Made by a program: the position numbers and the translations under genes. Positions 11,801 to 23,000 of a DNA stretch of 64,000 bases are shown piece by piece; position 1 is the first letter of the stretch; each line of letters opens with the position of its first letter. Origin of the DNA: Nautilus pompilius (lineage: Eukaryota; Mollusca; Cephalopoda; Nautilida; Nautilidae); contig JACATO010002145.1 of assembly GCA_018389105.1 (NCBI GenBank), forward strand, positions 1 to 64,000. Direction: 5' to 3'. The notes beneath the pieces are model-generated. The model saw only the letters and a program-made list of their open reading frames with translations. It was not told the origin of the DNA and did no database searches.

Positions 11801-14800
11801 ATTAATGAAGAATTTAGAGAAATAATGAGACCAGGATTTTTTTTGTAGATATTATATTGCAATTTCTGTATGATTGTTTTACCTTGTCTGTAAGGAAACT
11901 GTTTTAAGTTTTGTCTTCATGTCCAAGCTTAAAGCAGGGGGACAAACAAAAAAACCGCATTCAAAAAGTTTTTGTATGTGTACTTGTACTGTGGCAAAGA
12001 GACCTCTCTTGTTCAGTAATTTATTACCATAATCTCTCTGGAATATTAAGTTTACTAGCACAACAAACATTTACTTTTTTTTTTTTTTGGTTAGAAGCTA
12101 CTTACTTTGATATGAAGACAAAAGGTTTAACACTATCCAAATACCACTTTGTTTGTTGCTAAGAAGGTAACTAGTTTAGTTAGTTTTTCTTTTAGTGTTT
12201 AAATTTTATTAGCAAACTACTTTTGTGCATCTGTTTTGGTGGCAGTCAACAACAGCGCACTTTCGATAAGAGCAAAACCAGGTATTAAAATTGAAAACTC
12301 TGCTGACGATTCGCTCTTCTTCTTGCTGCACAAGTTGTATGCTGTGCCGGTTTCCAGATAATCTCTAGTTTACTCTTAACCTGTCCCCTTTTCTTTCCTG
12401 CCCATGCAAAGCCACGGAGGCCATACTGCTAAATGAGACTGGTATGTCTGCTACTGTTATTTCTTCCTGACCCTTCCATACCTCGTCCTCCACTTACCCG
12501 CTTGCTCTTGTTAGTAGTCTTGAGGTAGCTTGCTCAACATAGGCCATCTTTGTGATTTGTGATGCTGCACACAAGTGTTTCTCCTACTACATTGTTGTTG
12601 AAAGATGTCTAGCATGAAATCTGGCTGCAAATTTTTTTTTTTTTTTTTTTTTTACATAAACCAATGCAAGATGACTGCTCTCTCTTGGCCAGAATAGGTG
12701 CTGTACATGTTATTTTTCATGTGTGATGGGTTAGGCAAAGCTGGTATTTGTGTTTTTTTAAGTTTTATGAGAGCTTTAGTCAAACTTCCTACTTTTGTTT
12801 AGTAATCTGTCAGAGAAATTGTGAAAAGGCCATGCCAAGTCTTCTGTATTCTCCCTAAGAATACCACACTTTTATTTCAGAGTTGGTTTTTTTATTTTGA
12901 ATTTTTATTGCAATCAAAAGTTTCTAGAAAATTTCACGTACAGTATTTGTGTACAATGACACTTTTCTTGGTTAGTTGAAGATGAAGCTTTTTAGGTTTT
13001 CTAGTAATTCATTTTTAAAATTATATCAGATTTATGTAAAACGCAAGAAGTTTAAATGGATTTCCTTGTTCAGGGTTGACTAGATATTTTCACATTTTGA
13101 GATAAGATGCAAAAAAAAGTAATTCTGTGACAAAACTTGAAAATTTACAAATTTTAAAATGGCTTTTTAGACTGATATTTCTTATTATATGGTGTAATAA
13201 ATTGTTAATTATACTAAAGTAAAAGAAATGGAGTGGTCATCTTTTCTATGTTTGTCTCTTTAAACAAGTAAGAAATAGGTTTTGATAGGGTTCATTTTGC
13301 TGATCTCTTGTTAGTTTATTTTTTGGTACACTTTTGTTTACAAGGGAGACAACACTGAGAGAAACTTTGTGCCACAGTTATTTGCAAGAGAGCATTGCCC
13401 GTCCTGTGCTATGATGGCCCAAACACTGGCAGGGAAAGCCCTACTAAAACTTCATTTGTTTTAGATGTGGAAGGAAACAAGTGCGTGTGGAGGAAACCCA
13501 TGGGACCAGCTGGTGAAGAAGTAGAGAGAAGAAGCCATGTCAGGGAGTTTTGTACCAAACTAAGTTGACTCCGACTGGGGATTAAACTGGGGGCTTTGGC
13601 AGTCCAGTGGGCACTGGCTGTCCTCATTTTATATAATGACAGTATAACGGGCACACTGTTGTTGCAAGTTGTCAAGCTCAAATAAAGCAATGGTACCTGC
13701 TGCCCAGATATATTCAAGTTATCTGCGTTTTATTTTTATTTAAATTTTCTTTGCCTACCTCAGGCTGGATGACTGACTAGCGTATTTTCATGAATTTGAA
13801 ATATGCATAGTACATAAAGGTGGGAATGGCTGGTAGAGTCTGCTTCCAAAGGCCTTGATCAAGTGACTTTGTGGGCTAGTTGTATCTGCTTGTTTTTCTT
13901 TAGTAAACACTGCCACCCACACACTGGAATATAGACAGTCTGAATAAACACACTATTTAGTGCTCCACTGTCTAATGGATGAACGACTGGCACTGAAACA
14001 GCTTACCATCATGCTTACAGTTAACCATAAAAACACTGCCTCTCATGATGGCTGCTGAATAGTTGCCCTTTATATCAATCTGACCACACACATTTGTAAA
14101 CAGCAGACTATGGGAATTTTCTCTATTCCAAGAATTTAAAATTTTGAAGCCATTCAGTATTCAGTAAATCACCAGCAGTGGTATCTCTTGGATTCAGACA
14201 AGTAAAACGCTAAACAGATGACAACATATCATCTAGATTTATAGCGGAGTATTTTCAGTTCATTTGTTTACCTATTTTGAAGGAGTATTTTGTTTTATTC
14301 ATTGGTTTTTGGAAAGGTACTATCATTAGAAATTTTGGCAATCATCTTTTAAGCTTTTGCTGTTCTTTTAGATGTATATCATTTTTTTTTCCTTTATTTC
14401 TTAAAACGTTTTGTATGTTTTCATTTTTGCTGAATGAAAAATTGTGTACTTTATATTGTTATTGAGCTGCACAAAGAACTCTTACTCTTTTTTTTTTGTG
14501 CTGAGACAGAAGTATGAAATTATACTGCTGCTTTGTGCAGTCCTGTTAAGTGGCTTTTTGTACTTACAACAAGGAGCATGACGTCTGTCATGTCTGTTCT
14601 AGTAATGCATGAACTCCCATTGCTCATGAGGCATGCCAGTTGCCCACCTGCCTGCCTGTCTGCTTGCCTGCCTGCCTGCCTGCATTTGATGATAGTATTT
14701 CAGGGTTTTAATTTGACTTAGTTTCAACCATCAGGAATTATTATTCACAGAGCGCAGGCCAGAAAGGAACAGAATGGCACAGATTTGGTTGGCTTTAGGA

Positions 14801-16195
14801 AGGGGATAAAATCACTTAAAAGTCTCTCATAATTTTAAAGATATTTGTCTCTAGGTCAGATGTGATTTTGGAGTCTGCTGGAGCCGACAAAGGTTCTAAC
14901 TCTTCTGAGCCTGCCGTTTCTAGCTCAAACTCTGTAGTGTGTTCTTAAAGTCTGATCAGATTTGATACTCTTTTTAAACTCCTATATAAATCACTACTCT
15001 TATGAAATTGCTGCAAGTTTTTAAAACCTGATCATATCGATCTTTGAATTTGTTTTTTTGGTTTGTTTGTTTAAATATGAACTTTAAAAACTGGGAGTTT
15101 TTAATATCAGTAAAGTTAAATCTTTGTGTGTTTAATAATACATGTTCAACAGGGTATTGGAACCAGTTTGAAAATGGTGGATAACTTTGTAGATCTAATG
15201 TAGTAGTTTTCTTCTAACATAATACCTACTGCTGAGCACTCAAGCATTCAGTGTGTTGGAACGATGTTGAAACTAGTTTTATATTTAGGTATAAAATGCT
15301 TACAGCAATGAGAAACAGATGCCTTTTGAGTGCATGCTCAGTGTCTCTGTGCCTGGCCCGTGTAGCCTTTGGGTGATATTGAGAGAGTTGTCTGCAAATG
15401 TAATTGGCTTTCAACATTTCTTTCCTTGAAACAGGATCGACCAAGTCTGATGACCAACAGCAGGATGTGGAGTACCGTGGACAGAAAGTGTGGGACAACG
15501 AGGATGAAAATGTAGCTTACAGCTATTCCTTTTTCCATTTTATGTTCTTCCTGGCTTCCCTCTATGTCATGATGACCCTGACCAACTGGTTCAGGTAAGC
15601 TTCCTTTTGCAGCCATATTCTCTTGATGCTTAAAAGACTGCTTTTATTTATTGATTTCTTCACTGCAGTTACTTTACAATCTCATTTTTAAGGCCACTTC
15701 TCTTCCTCAGCCAATACAGGTTCCATTTTTTACTGTCTCATCTTCCTGACTGTTGTATCTCTCTCTCTCTGTGTGTGTGTGTGAGAGAGAGAGAGAGATT
15801 AAAAACTAATATTTATTTAATGTTATCTTTAGAAGACTTAAGCTGTTATCTAAGCAATGGTGGTATGGTCTGCACTGCTCTTATACATACATTGAATACT
15901 TTACTGCATCTGGTGAAAAGTGTTTTTTTTTTTAATAAGTGATGCATAGTTTTTTCAAAATTTTAAAAAAAGTGTAGCATGTAAAATATTCACAGGGACA
16001 ACCTTTTGCCAGTCCATTCAGCCTCAAATATGACCTGTTTTTGTCTTTCATTGTAGACCCAGTTCAGACTTCAAGACACTGAATTCAAACACAGCCTCGA
16101 TGTGGTTGAAGATTATTTCGAGCTGGCTCTGTCTGCTGCTGTACGTGTGGACCCTGGTGGCCCCATTGATCCTGCAAGCCAGGGACTTCAGCTGA
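2769..16195 (+). CDS. SERINC: Serine incorporator (SERINC), 12 constitutive exons
   Basis: Polytopic membrane protein of the SERINC/TMS1 family. Vertebrate members are linked to serine-derived lipid synthesis, phospholipid scrambling and, for SERINC3/5, restriction of retroviral infectivity. CDS joins 2769-2801, 3996-4160, 4436-4623, 4821-4900, 5966-6103, 6941-7014, 7524-7620, 8345-8431, 8934-9084, 9493-9566, 15435-15594 and 16057-16195. All junctions are GT-AG and the phases close to 1386 bp, 461 aa plus stop, the usual family length. Family marks: Cys-rich N-terminus ending [97 protein letters not shown] and a terminal ARDFS. A glycosylation sequon lies at N300. Optional mini-exons at 12246, 12412 and perhaps 14860 would lengthen the last cytoplasmic loop. 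The paralogue class (1/3 or 5-like) is not resolved. Confidence 0.95.
2839..2890. repeat. Perfect 17-bp inverted repeat (hairpin)
   Basis: CCTCCTCCCCACAGCCG at 2839-2855 is perfectly complementary to 2874-2890, with an 18-base spacer. It begins 37 bp after the SERINC exon 1 donor, so it would form in the pre-mRNA. Confidence 0.9.
3996..4160 (+). CDS. SERINC: SERINC exon 2
   Basis: Residues 12-66. Carries the Cys cluster [20 protein letters not shown] and the first hydrophobic helix ([17 protein letters not shown]). Acceptor TTTGAAG, donor CAG/GTGATT; starts and ends in phase 0. Confidence 0.93.
4436..4623 (+). CDS. SERINC: SERINC exon 3
   Basis: Residues 67-128 plus two bases of G129. Begins IPWLCKGF after a TTTTCAAG acceptor, holds the conserved [10 protein letters not shown] and a strongly hydrophobic segment ([14 protein letters not shown]), and ends in RDPRSGIQN at donor GG/GTCAGT. 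Confidence 0.93.
4821..4900 (+). CDS. SERINC: SERINC exon 4
   Basis: Residues 129-155. [20 protein letters not shown] is the third membrane segment and GTFGE follows. Acceptor TTTTTATAG, donor AAG/GTGAGA. Confidence 0.92.
5966..6103 (+). CDS. SERINC: SERINC exon 5
   Basis: Residues 156-201. [16 protein letters not shown] and [11 protein letters not shown] are hallmark family sequences; the exon ends with a charged stretch and YYY before donor ACG/GTAAGT. Confidence 0.94.
6351..6665 (+). repeat. tRNA-derived SINE copy
   Basis: Pol III B-box-like sequence (AGGTTCAATTCC, about 6408-6419) followed by the body shared with other copies in the window (CTGGCTGG then GGGTTTCTCCCACAACTGAA). Lies in SERINC intron 5; a GTGTG run precedes it. 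Confidence 0.6.
6941..7014 (+). CDS. SERINC: SERINC exon 6
   Basis: Residues 202-226, almost entirely one hydrophobic helix ([20 protein letters not shown]). Acceptor TATTTTCCAG, donor GCT/GTAAGT, ends in phase 0. Confidence 0.92.
7524..7620 (+). CDS. SERINC: SERINC exon 7
   Basis: Residues 227-258. [17 protein letters not shown] followed by an apolar run and CPKVQE, both family-conserved. Acceptor CTTTTTAG, donor GAAG/GTGAGT. Confidence 0.92.
8345..8431 (+). CDS. SERINC: SERINC exon 8
   Basis: Residues 259-287. [20 protein letters not shown] then WSAMTNNP, among the most conserved parts of the family. Acceptor TTTTTCAG, donor CCGA/GTAAGA. Confidence 0.94.
8934..9084 (+). CDS. SERINC: SERINC exon 9
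   Basis: Residues 288-337. [12 protein letters not shown] starts an extracellular loop with the sequon NAS (N300); a membrane helix [14 protein letters not shown] follows. Acceptor TCTTCTAG, donor AG/GTAAGT. Confidence 0.93.
9493..9566 (+). CDS. SERINC: SERINC exon 10
   Basis: Residues 338-362. [19 protein letters not shown] is the conserved start of the long cytoplasmic loop. Acceptor TTTCTGCAG, donor ACAG/GTAAAA. Ends in phase 1, which is the phase needed by both mini-exons downstream and by exon 11. Confidence 0.92.
10165..10345 (+). repeat. Degenerate SINE-like fragment
   Basis: After a poly-T run it carries CACCAGCTGGCTGTGTGCAC and, further on, CTTGTAGACATTGGCGTA, close to the tail of the copy at 6351. 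The tRNA-like head is missing. In SERINC intron 10. Confidence 0.35.
12246..12281 (+). CDS. SERINC: SERINC optional mini-exon A (36 bp)
   Basis: A 36-bp stretch with acceptor GGTGGCAG and donor CCAG/GTATTA. It reads [12 protein letters not shown] when entered in phase 1 and leaves in phase 1, so it can be included or skipped between exons 10 and 11 without changing the frame. It lies inside the 5.9-kb intron that interrupts the last cytoplasmic loop. No transcript evidence is available; symmetry, splice signals and an open frame are the support. Confidence 0.55.
12412..12441 (+). CDS. SERINC: SERINC optional mini-exon B (30 bp)
   Basis: A 30-bp stretch 130 bp after mini-exon A, with a strong pyrimidine-rich acceptor (CCCATGCAAAG) and donor ACTG/GTATGT. 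In phase 1 it reads [10 protein letters not shown] and exits in phase 1. The AILLNET core resembles the VILGDT-type sequence at the same place in vertebrate SERINC loops (from memory), which favours a real exon. Confidence 0.62.
13375..13645 (-). repeat. tRNA-derived SINE copy
   Basis: On the minus strand a B-box-like CAGTTTAATCCCCAG head leads into CTTCACCAGCTGGTCCCATG and CCACATCTAAAACAAATGAA, the body of the same SINE family as at 23540 and 29200. In SERINC intron 10. Confidence 0.6.
14640..14686. repeat. TGCC tetranucleotide tract
   Basis: Imperfect run of about ten CTGC/TGCC units in SERINC intron 10. Confidence 0.85.
14860..14892 (+). CDS. SERINC: SERINC possible mini-exon C (33 bp)
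   Basis: Acceptor TAGGTCAG then 33 bp reading [11 protein letters not shown] in phase 1-1. The DVILE core resembles the same vertebrate loop motif as mini-exon B, so it may be an alternative to B. The donor (AAAG/GTTCTA) is poor; if it is not used, the frame stays open to TAA at 14946 and would give a truncated protein lacking the last two membrane helices. Weaker than A and B. Confidence 0.35.
15435..15594 (+). CDS. SERINC: SERINC exon 11
   Basis: Residues 363-415. Polar, acidic loop ([23 protein letters not shown]) followed by the conserved [19 protein letters not shown] helix and TNWF. Acceptor TTGAAACAG, donor AG/GTAAGC. Confidence 0.94.
16057..16195 (+). CDS. SERINC: SERINC exon 12 (terminal)
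   Basis: Residues 416-461 and TGA. Ends with the last helix ([17 protein letters not shown]) and the family C-terminus ARDFS. Acceptor CATTGTAG. Confidence 0.94.
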
Positions 16196-19100
16196 ACTTC
16201 CTGTAAGTTTTGAGCTGTTCAGTTCTGTGTACCCTCACCATGACTTTGCTTTGAGATGCTTTCTGGTATTTTTTTTTAAAAACCATATAGTAAACACATC
16301 TAAATCTTTTCTTGATGCATCAGAGCCATAATAAATTGTCTAGCAATATGCGTTCATCAGGTTGTAATAAAGGACAAGTAGTTAGCTGCACAGTTGGTAT
16401 TGGTTTTAGCTATTTTTTTTTTTTTTCTTTAAAGAAAATCTCATTAAAATATATAATTGACAAAGTATGTACTGACAGGTTGTTTGCAATACCTGTTGCA
16501 GAAGTCTTGCTAAAACAAATTATAATAACCATATAGTAAAATGTGAATGTCTTAGTAGAAATGGTGTAGTGGACTTTAATGTTCTGGCTTTTCTTTTATA
16601 GTCCTCGAGTCTTCCTGTACTCATCTCTGCATCCTCAGTCACTGATCTTTATATGCAGATTGGTGTAGGCTTAAATACGACTGCTTTATTGTTAACCATC
16701 CATTATAGTTCACTAAACAGATATTAAAGGTAGTCTTGTAAAAGGCTTAAATTTTAAAATTAGGTACTGCTTTTATTGATAGACAAATAAATTCTTAGAA
16801 TTCTAGTTTGTTTTTTTAACACCATCAGTTTATTTAACTAGATTTAGTTACAGTATGCAGGATAACCTTTTTTTAATGCCTGTGAAGCTTCACTTAAAAT
16901 TTTAACAGTTAGTTTATCTGCCTGATGATTAACAAGATCAAATGAACCTAATAGATAAAGCAAGGAAAATTATTTTATTGTCATAATTTTGGATATTAAA
17001 CAAGCAAATATAATTGACTCTGGTGAATGGTGTTGGGTTTGTTTTTGTTTGTTTTTTTTTAAAACCTTCAAATGGAAGGCTAGACTGTACAAAATGTAAT
17101 TTGAGCATCTGAAAGGAATTAGGAGTCATCAAATATCCTGCTCTTTTTATGAATAAAGACCTGATTCGGACTTTTCCAGCGACTTTTCTTGTAGTGAAAA
17201 CCAGGAAAGCAAATTTTCCAGGTTAAAGATAACAAAAACAAAAAATGCTCATTTACAATGAAGACTACCAAATGATGGACATCTAGAGAGAGGATCCATT
17301 TGCTGGAGTGCTGCCCTATTAAAAACATACTGACCATACTGTTGGACGCCTACACAGCTCTGCTGGAAGGGCAAACAACTTGAATTTTTTAGTTTAACAC
17401 TGTTTCTAGTATTCATGAGAAGTAGCAAACTTAAAAATGTTATTTAACATAAGCTGCTTGAATAAGCACTCATTTCTTATTGAACTTTGCTCTTGTGGAA
17501 AAAAAAAAATCCTTTCAAGTTCCATCCTAACAAATACTTTTTCATGTCTTAATTGAGTGAATAGTAATCTTTTTTTTTGGTTGCTATAGCACTGTATTGA
17601 TATAAAATGTTGTTTCCAGCTTCTGTGTAAGTTGAGCTGGTTGCATGCTGAGACTGTGTCCAAAATAAATACTTGTACAGCATATTAATTAATTATTATT
17701 TGATAACAGTTTTCTTTTCCTTTGAATGAAAGAGTTTGTATATAGATAGACTTGTTACTCAAAATATCAGTTGGCAGGTCACTGAAGTGTTACAGTTTGT
17801 TGAATTTTAAGTTAAGTATTGATTGAGAAAGACCTGTTTAGGTGTCTGATTGTTAAACTGAGTTGAGTGTACAGATGTTGCTATTCTGGAGTACTAAGGA
17901 TATTCAAATGGAACTTGGCTCAGATAGCATTGCTTTAATGGTATTTGGAGCACAATTTTTATTTGAATGTCTTTAGTATGTTGCATGATAGAAATTTTGT
18001 GCATTGTAAAGACTGTGTCCAATACTTGTACTATTTTTAATCTAACAAGTGGTGATACTATTCTATTGAGATGTCACACATAGTTGGATCAACAGTTTAA
18101 AGTCTTACTGCTGTAAAGTGACTGGCTAAAGGGCACAATATAGAAGCTGAGATGAAGTGTCAGGTTCTAGATTTCTACCTAATTGAAATATATTAAACTT
18201 GCACTTTGTTCAGATCTTGTACTTCATAGCAAAGTTGAATTTTAACTGGTATGAAAATATCATTGCATAATTGCAAAATAATTTTGCTTCAGTTTTTATA
18301 TTCTGTAGCTTTAAACAAGTGTGTGTGTGTATGTTGTTGTTGTTTTTTTTTAAATAAATGAAATAAAGATAGCATTTGACTGTTGATATCACTATTATTG
18401 GCTGCTGAAGCTTCTTGGGAAAGCCCAATAATTTTACATTCATTTTGTTTTCCCCTTTTCTCTGAAGACATTTGTTATTAGCTACTCTAACATCACATTT
18501 AAAAAAAAAAACCAGGTAGTCTGCCACCTGACCAAGATTTATAACTACTATCAAAACCACCACCAGTTCAGTCAGGGTTAATGAAAATCATCCCTGAAAA
18601 TCCCAACAGTCCTTTGCAGGTTTATCCTGAAGATGGCAAGGAAGTTTGCTGAAACACTGATTTTAAGACATAACTCCAACTAGCATGCAACAGAACAATT
18701 TAAAATATTTTTTTGCTAATTACATTCTTAAAAAAAGTTGTTTTTTTTTAAGATTATGTATATTTGTTATCAAATTAATCAGTAATTTCTTCTGAACTGT
18801 AATACAGCTGAAGTGGCTAAAATGGTATCTTTGTAGTAGTAAAAAAAAATGCAAATTTTTGGTCAGTTATAAGTAGCATTTGGAATTGGCTGAGATGTAA
18901 TGCTGAATGATTTCTTGACACTAATAAATCATTCTTTTCATTTAAAAGGATAGAATGAATATATGTATATTTTTAAAAATTCTAATTGTCTTGAGTATCA
19001 GATTTTCTTAATATGTATAAAAAGCAAGTAATAAATATGGATTGTGGGGGGGGGATGTAGTTTCTGGAATTTAAATTAACCAATACCCTTAGATATGATA

Positions 19101-19836
19101 ATGAAAAAGTAGACTAAAAAAAGTTGTTTTAATGTGTATGTAACTATATAATCAAGCTATGCATGCACTGTCAAATATGCATTATATTCCTGTGCAGCTT
19201 CATTTGGATTCTTGTATCAAAAGTACAAAATCTTTTCTGCATAACAAGAAATATGCAGCAACTCAGTTATTTTGTTTCCCCCAACAAATAAAGTTGCTTG
19301 TAGTTTGTAAATGAATCTATAGAGTTGAGTTCCATCAGCTTGTATATAGCTTGGGAGTCATAATCAGACTGTCAGCATCTGCAGCAAAACAAAGATTTGC
19401 TTCAGTTACACATATTCCAATTTTTGTGTGATCAAAGCAGGAAGACTACATCAAATACAATACTATGGCAAAAATTAATACTTTCAAAAAAAAAAAAAAG
19501 ACCAGTGTAAAATGGAAACACAACTGCTACATACAAGAAATTTTACTGTAGAGGCTGGATTTTTATGAGTAAACAACAAAATCCTCACCAATGTAAACTT
19601 AGAAACTAGCTTTAAAACTTGGATAGAGACTGCAATTTATTTTTTCCTTTAACACTGATATTTTAGAAATTTGTCTTTATTTCCTTTTCTAATTAACATT
19701 AATGTTTAGGATGCAATCCTATGCACAAAATTTCATAAACATCCAGAAAGTTATAGATGGCGGAAGTACATTTATAGTTGGCCTCTTTGGTTTAAAGTGA
19801 GAAAAAAGATTTGTTTTCCAAAAGTAAAGAATTACC
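16196..19836. other. SERINC 3'UTR and convergent intergenic region
   Basis: AT-rich noncoding DNA between the SERINC stop and the stop of the opposing CULT gene. Plus-strand AATAAA words occur near 16785, 17663, 18922 and 19287, so the SERINC 3' end cannot be fixed. TTTATT words near 19638 and 19676 are candidate polyadenylation signals for the minus-strand gene. No further coding sequence recognised. Confidence 0.4.
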
Positions 19837-20041
19837 TCAACAAACTTCAAAGATCACAGTAGGAGCAGCTTCAAAACCAACCCACCCATATGGACTACAG
19901 AGTTTCTTAATACTACTGAACTGATATGAAGGTAGAAGCCGCTGATACTTACAAAGTTGATGAAGCAGATGATGCAGAATGAGTCCAACAAAACCACCTT
20001 TCTTACCGTGCACTGTATTTGAATCAATAGATTCAAATGAC
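19837..20041 (-). CDS. CULT gene exon 5 (terminal)
   Basis: Starts with the G completing W137, then SFESIDSNT and GGFVGLILHHLLHQL, matching the end of the CULT fold; acceptor TGATTTCAG. Read through, it ends at TGA 19837. A strong internal donor (CTTT/GTAAGT, just after HHLLHQL) leaves open a further 3' exon, so the last 29 residues are less certain. Confidence 0.75.
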
Positions 20042-23000
20042 CTGAAATCACAATTCTTCTGCATTTTACTGCAATTCTCAGATTTGTGCATTTCCATAAT
20101 GATGTTATGTTCCATGTTTTTCTTAAACATGTGAATTCTAAAATACTGTTGGAAAAAACAGTAACAGATTTTCAAAATGCTTGCTTTAAACAACAGAGGT
20201 AGGTTCCCTACTGTTCTAGCAGACATATATATATATATGTATATATACAAGGTCTGTCGAAAAAGTATCCGACTTTATTTTCTCCAGTGGGAAGTAATGA
20301 TGTTAGGGAGGCAAAAGTGAAAAGTGTGCATAGTGGAGCTGCATGCCTTCATGTTCGTGTGGTTTTTAGCAGGCTTGCTAGATGCATCAGTCGCTGTCAG
20401 CCAGCCAGCATGTGAAATGCTGTACTACTTACTCGTCGCAGTTTCATTTTACCTGTGATGACAGAACGTGTGGAGCAATGATCTTGCATCAAGTTTTCCC
20501 AAAAGCTTGGAGATACCCAAGTGGAAACAATTCGCAAAATTCAACAGGCTTTTGGTGACAATTCCATGGGTGTTACCCAAATAAAAGAATGGTACAACAG
20601 GTTCAAAGATGGCCGCACACTGGTGGAGAGTGACCAGTGTTCCAGGAGGCTGTCAACAGGCTGCAATGCAGTTGTTATCAAGAAAGTGTCGACCTGGATA
20701 ATGGAGAATCATCGTTTGACGGTGTGGGAAATTAGTGACGAGGTTGGGATCAATAAAGATTCTGCACATGCAATTTTAAAGGAGGATTTGGGCTTGCGCA
20801 GAGTGGCAGTGAAATTTGTACCCAAGTTGCTTTCTCAGGAATAACAACAACTTCGTCTTGAGGTTGCGCAGGACCTGCTGGATACTGTCAACAGGGATCC
20901 TGAGTTCCAGAATACCGTGAAAACTGGAGATGAGACGTGGGTGTACGGGACCCAACGTTGCCAAGGCCCAAAAAAGCACGTCATATCCAGAGCAAAATCA
21001 AGGTGATTCTGACTGTTTTCTTTGACTACTGAGGCATTGTGCATCACGAATACGCACCAGAAGGACAAACAGTTACAAAGGAGTACTATCAGGAAGTCCT
21101 CCAACACCATGATGCAATTCAGCGCAAGAGACTGGATCTGTGGGCCTCGCATAACTGGCAGCTGCATCATGACAACACCCCAGCTCATTCGTCACAGCTG
21201 ATCCAAGGTTTCTTGGCAGACAAAGGCATTTTGCTCATTCGCCAGGCTCCCTACTCTCCAGACATGGCTCCTCCTGACTTCTGGTTGTTCCCAAAAATGA
21301 AGAAGCCACTGAAAGGCTCCTGCTTTGAGAGCCGAGAGGACATCATGCGGAATGCGACGGCGGAGCTAAGAGCCATTCCGGAAGAAGCATTCCAGATGTG
21401 CTTCGAACAGTGGAAGGATCGCTGGGCTAAGTGTGTGGAGGCACAAGGGGCCTACTTCGAAGGGGATTAGCAATTGAACCCCACCAAGTATGTAATTTTT
21501 TTTTTTCCCAGCCTAAGGTCAGATACTTTTTCGACAGACCTCGTATACCTGTAGCTAAGATTTACAAAATTTTATAGTTTGGTAACAGAATTTTGTGATA
21601 ACTCTACAAAGCATTTTGTTGGAGACAGTTCCAGAAAAATCAGCTTATGTAATGCATTTCAACCTGTGGGACTGGCTTCACCCCTTTAATTACTGCCCTT
21701 AGTTAACTTTCAGGGTAAGCTGCTCTCTGTGAACCCTGTATATCAGACCATTCTGATTGTGGTGGCTACAAGATCTGCTGCAGATGATTTCTCCAATTTT
21801 CCAAGCAGTACCCCTGTGTTCTTCAACCTCAGCTTTAAGTCCATCTCTTTGTTCAGACTCTTATGCCTGCCAGACTAAATAGTCTCCATTGTTATAAAAT
21901 TCATGAAATTCATTACAACCCGTGGAGCCCGTCAAATCTGAAAAACTACAAGCTGATAACACAGGCCAGCTTCTCAGGTCTGGCCTTCTTTCACAAAAGT
22001 GCCGTCACATTGCGCAGTTTTACTAAACATCAGAACTTTTGAAAAAAGTTTTCTCTGGTGGGTTTCTTCTTTTAATGAATAATGAATTTGTTCCAGAAAA
22101 AGCCAGGTATTTTCATATATTTTTGTTGCATTATTTATTTTTCTGCTTTACAAAAAGATACACTATACTGGCAGTCATAATTATGGACTCGGCAATAAAA
22201 TATCACATTTTAAACACTGGATTTATTTAATTTGTGTTTATATTAGCACATGGCTTAGAAATCCATGTGTAAAAAAAAAAAGAAGTGGGGGCTTATTTTT
22301 GTTTGTTTTTTAAACTTTTTAACAATTTTTGTTGTTGCTGTAATGACCTTCTTTATACTTTATACCCATGACTATAGCTGCAATATAGTGTATATATTTT
22401 GTTGTTTAAGAGATTCTGTGTGGACTATCTATTCTGACTTGCATACCAGCAGTCGGTGCAAAACTAGAAAATGAAGGATTAACTATCTTACCATCCCAAG
22501 TGGAATCCACATCGAGGACAGACGGAAATTGTCCAGCTGAAGCCTGGAAACCATGAGTCTTCTCGGTGAGCCTGCAGGTAGAAGAAGAATGTCAGGGTAA
22601 AAAGGTTTTAAAAATGTGCATCAAATAAATACCATAATGTGAAGAAAGGAAATTTTGTGTACCATAACTACCACTAAAATAACTATGAACTATACTTATG
22701 CAAATGATCTATAATTCTCAGAACAGCAGCAAAGATAGAGTGAAAATTATTTCTACTTATGTAAAAATAAAAAAAAAAAGCATACAAATACGAAATCAGA
22801 CCAGATAGTAGGATGCAGTTGTTTATGTTGTTTTTTAGCCAATGTGGTATAGATCCATTGAACAGGAAAATTGATGAGGCTGGGCCTTAAATGGTTTTAA
22901 AATCACTGGATGCTGCTGCTGTCTTATAACTTTCTCGCCATTGTCAGTGTGGAGTGTAATTCTCATTTGCTTAGAAAAGATACTTTACTGCATCTAAGGA

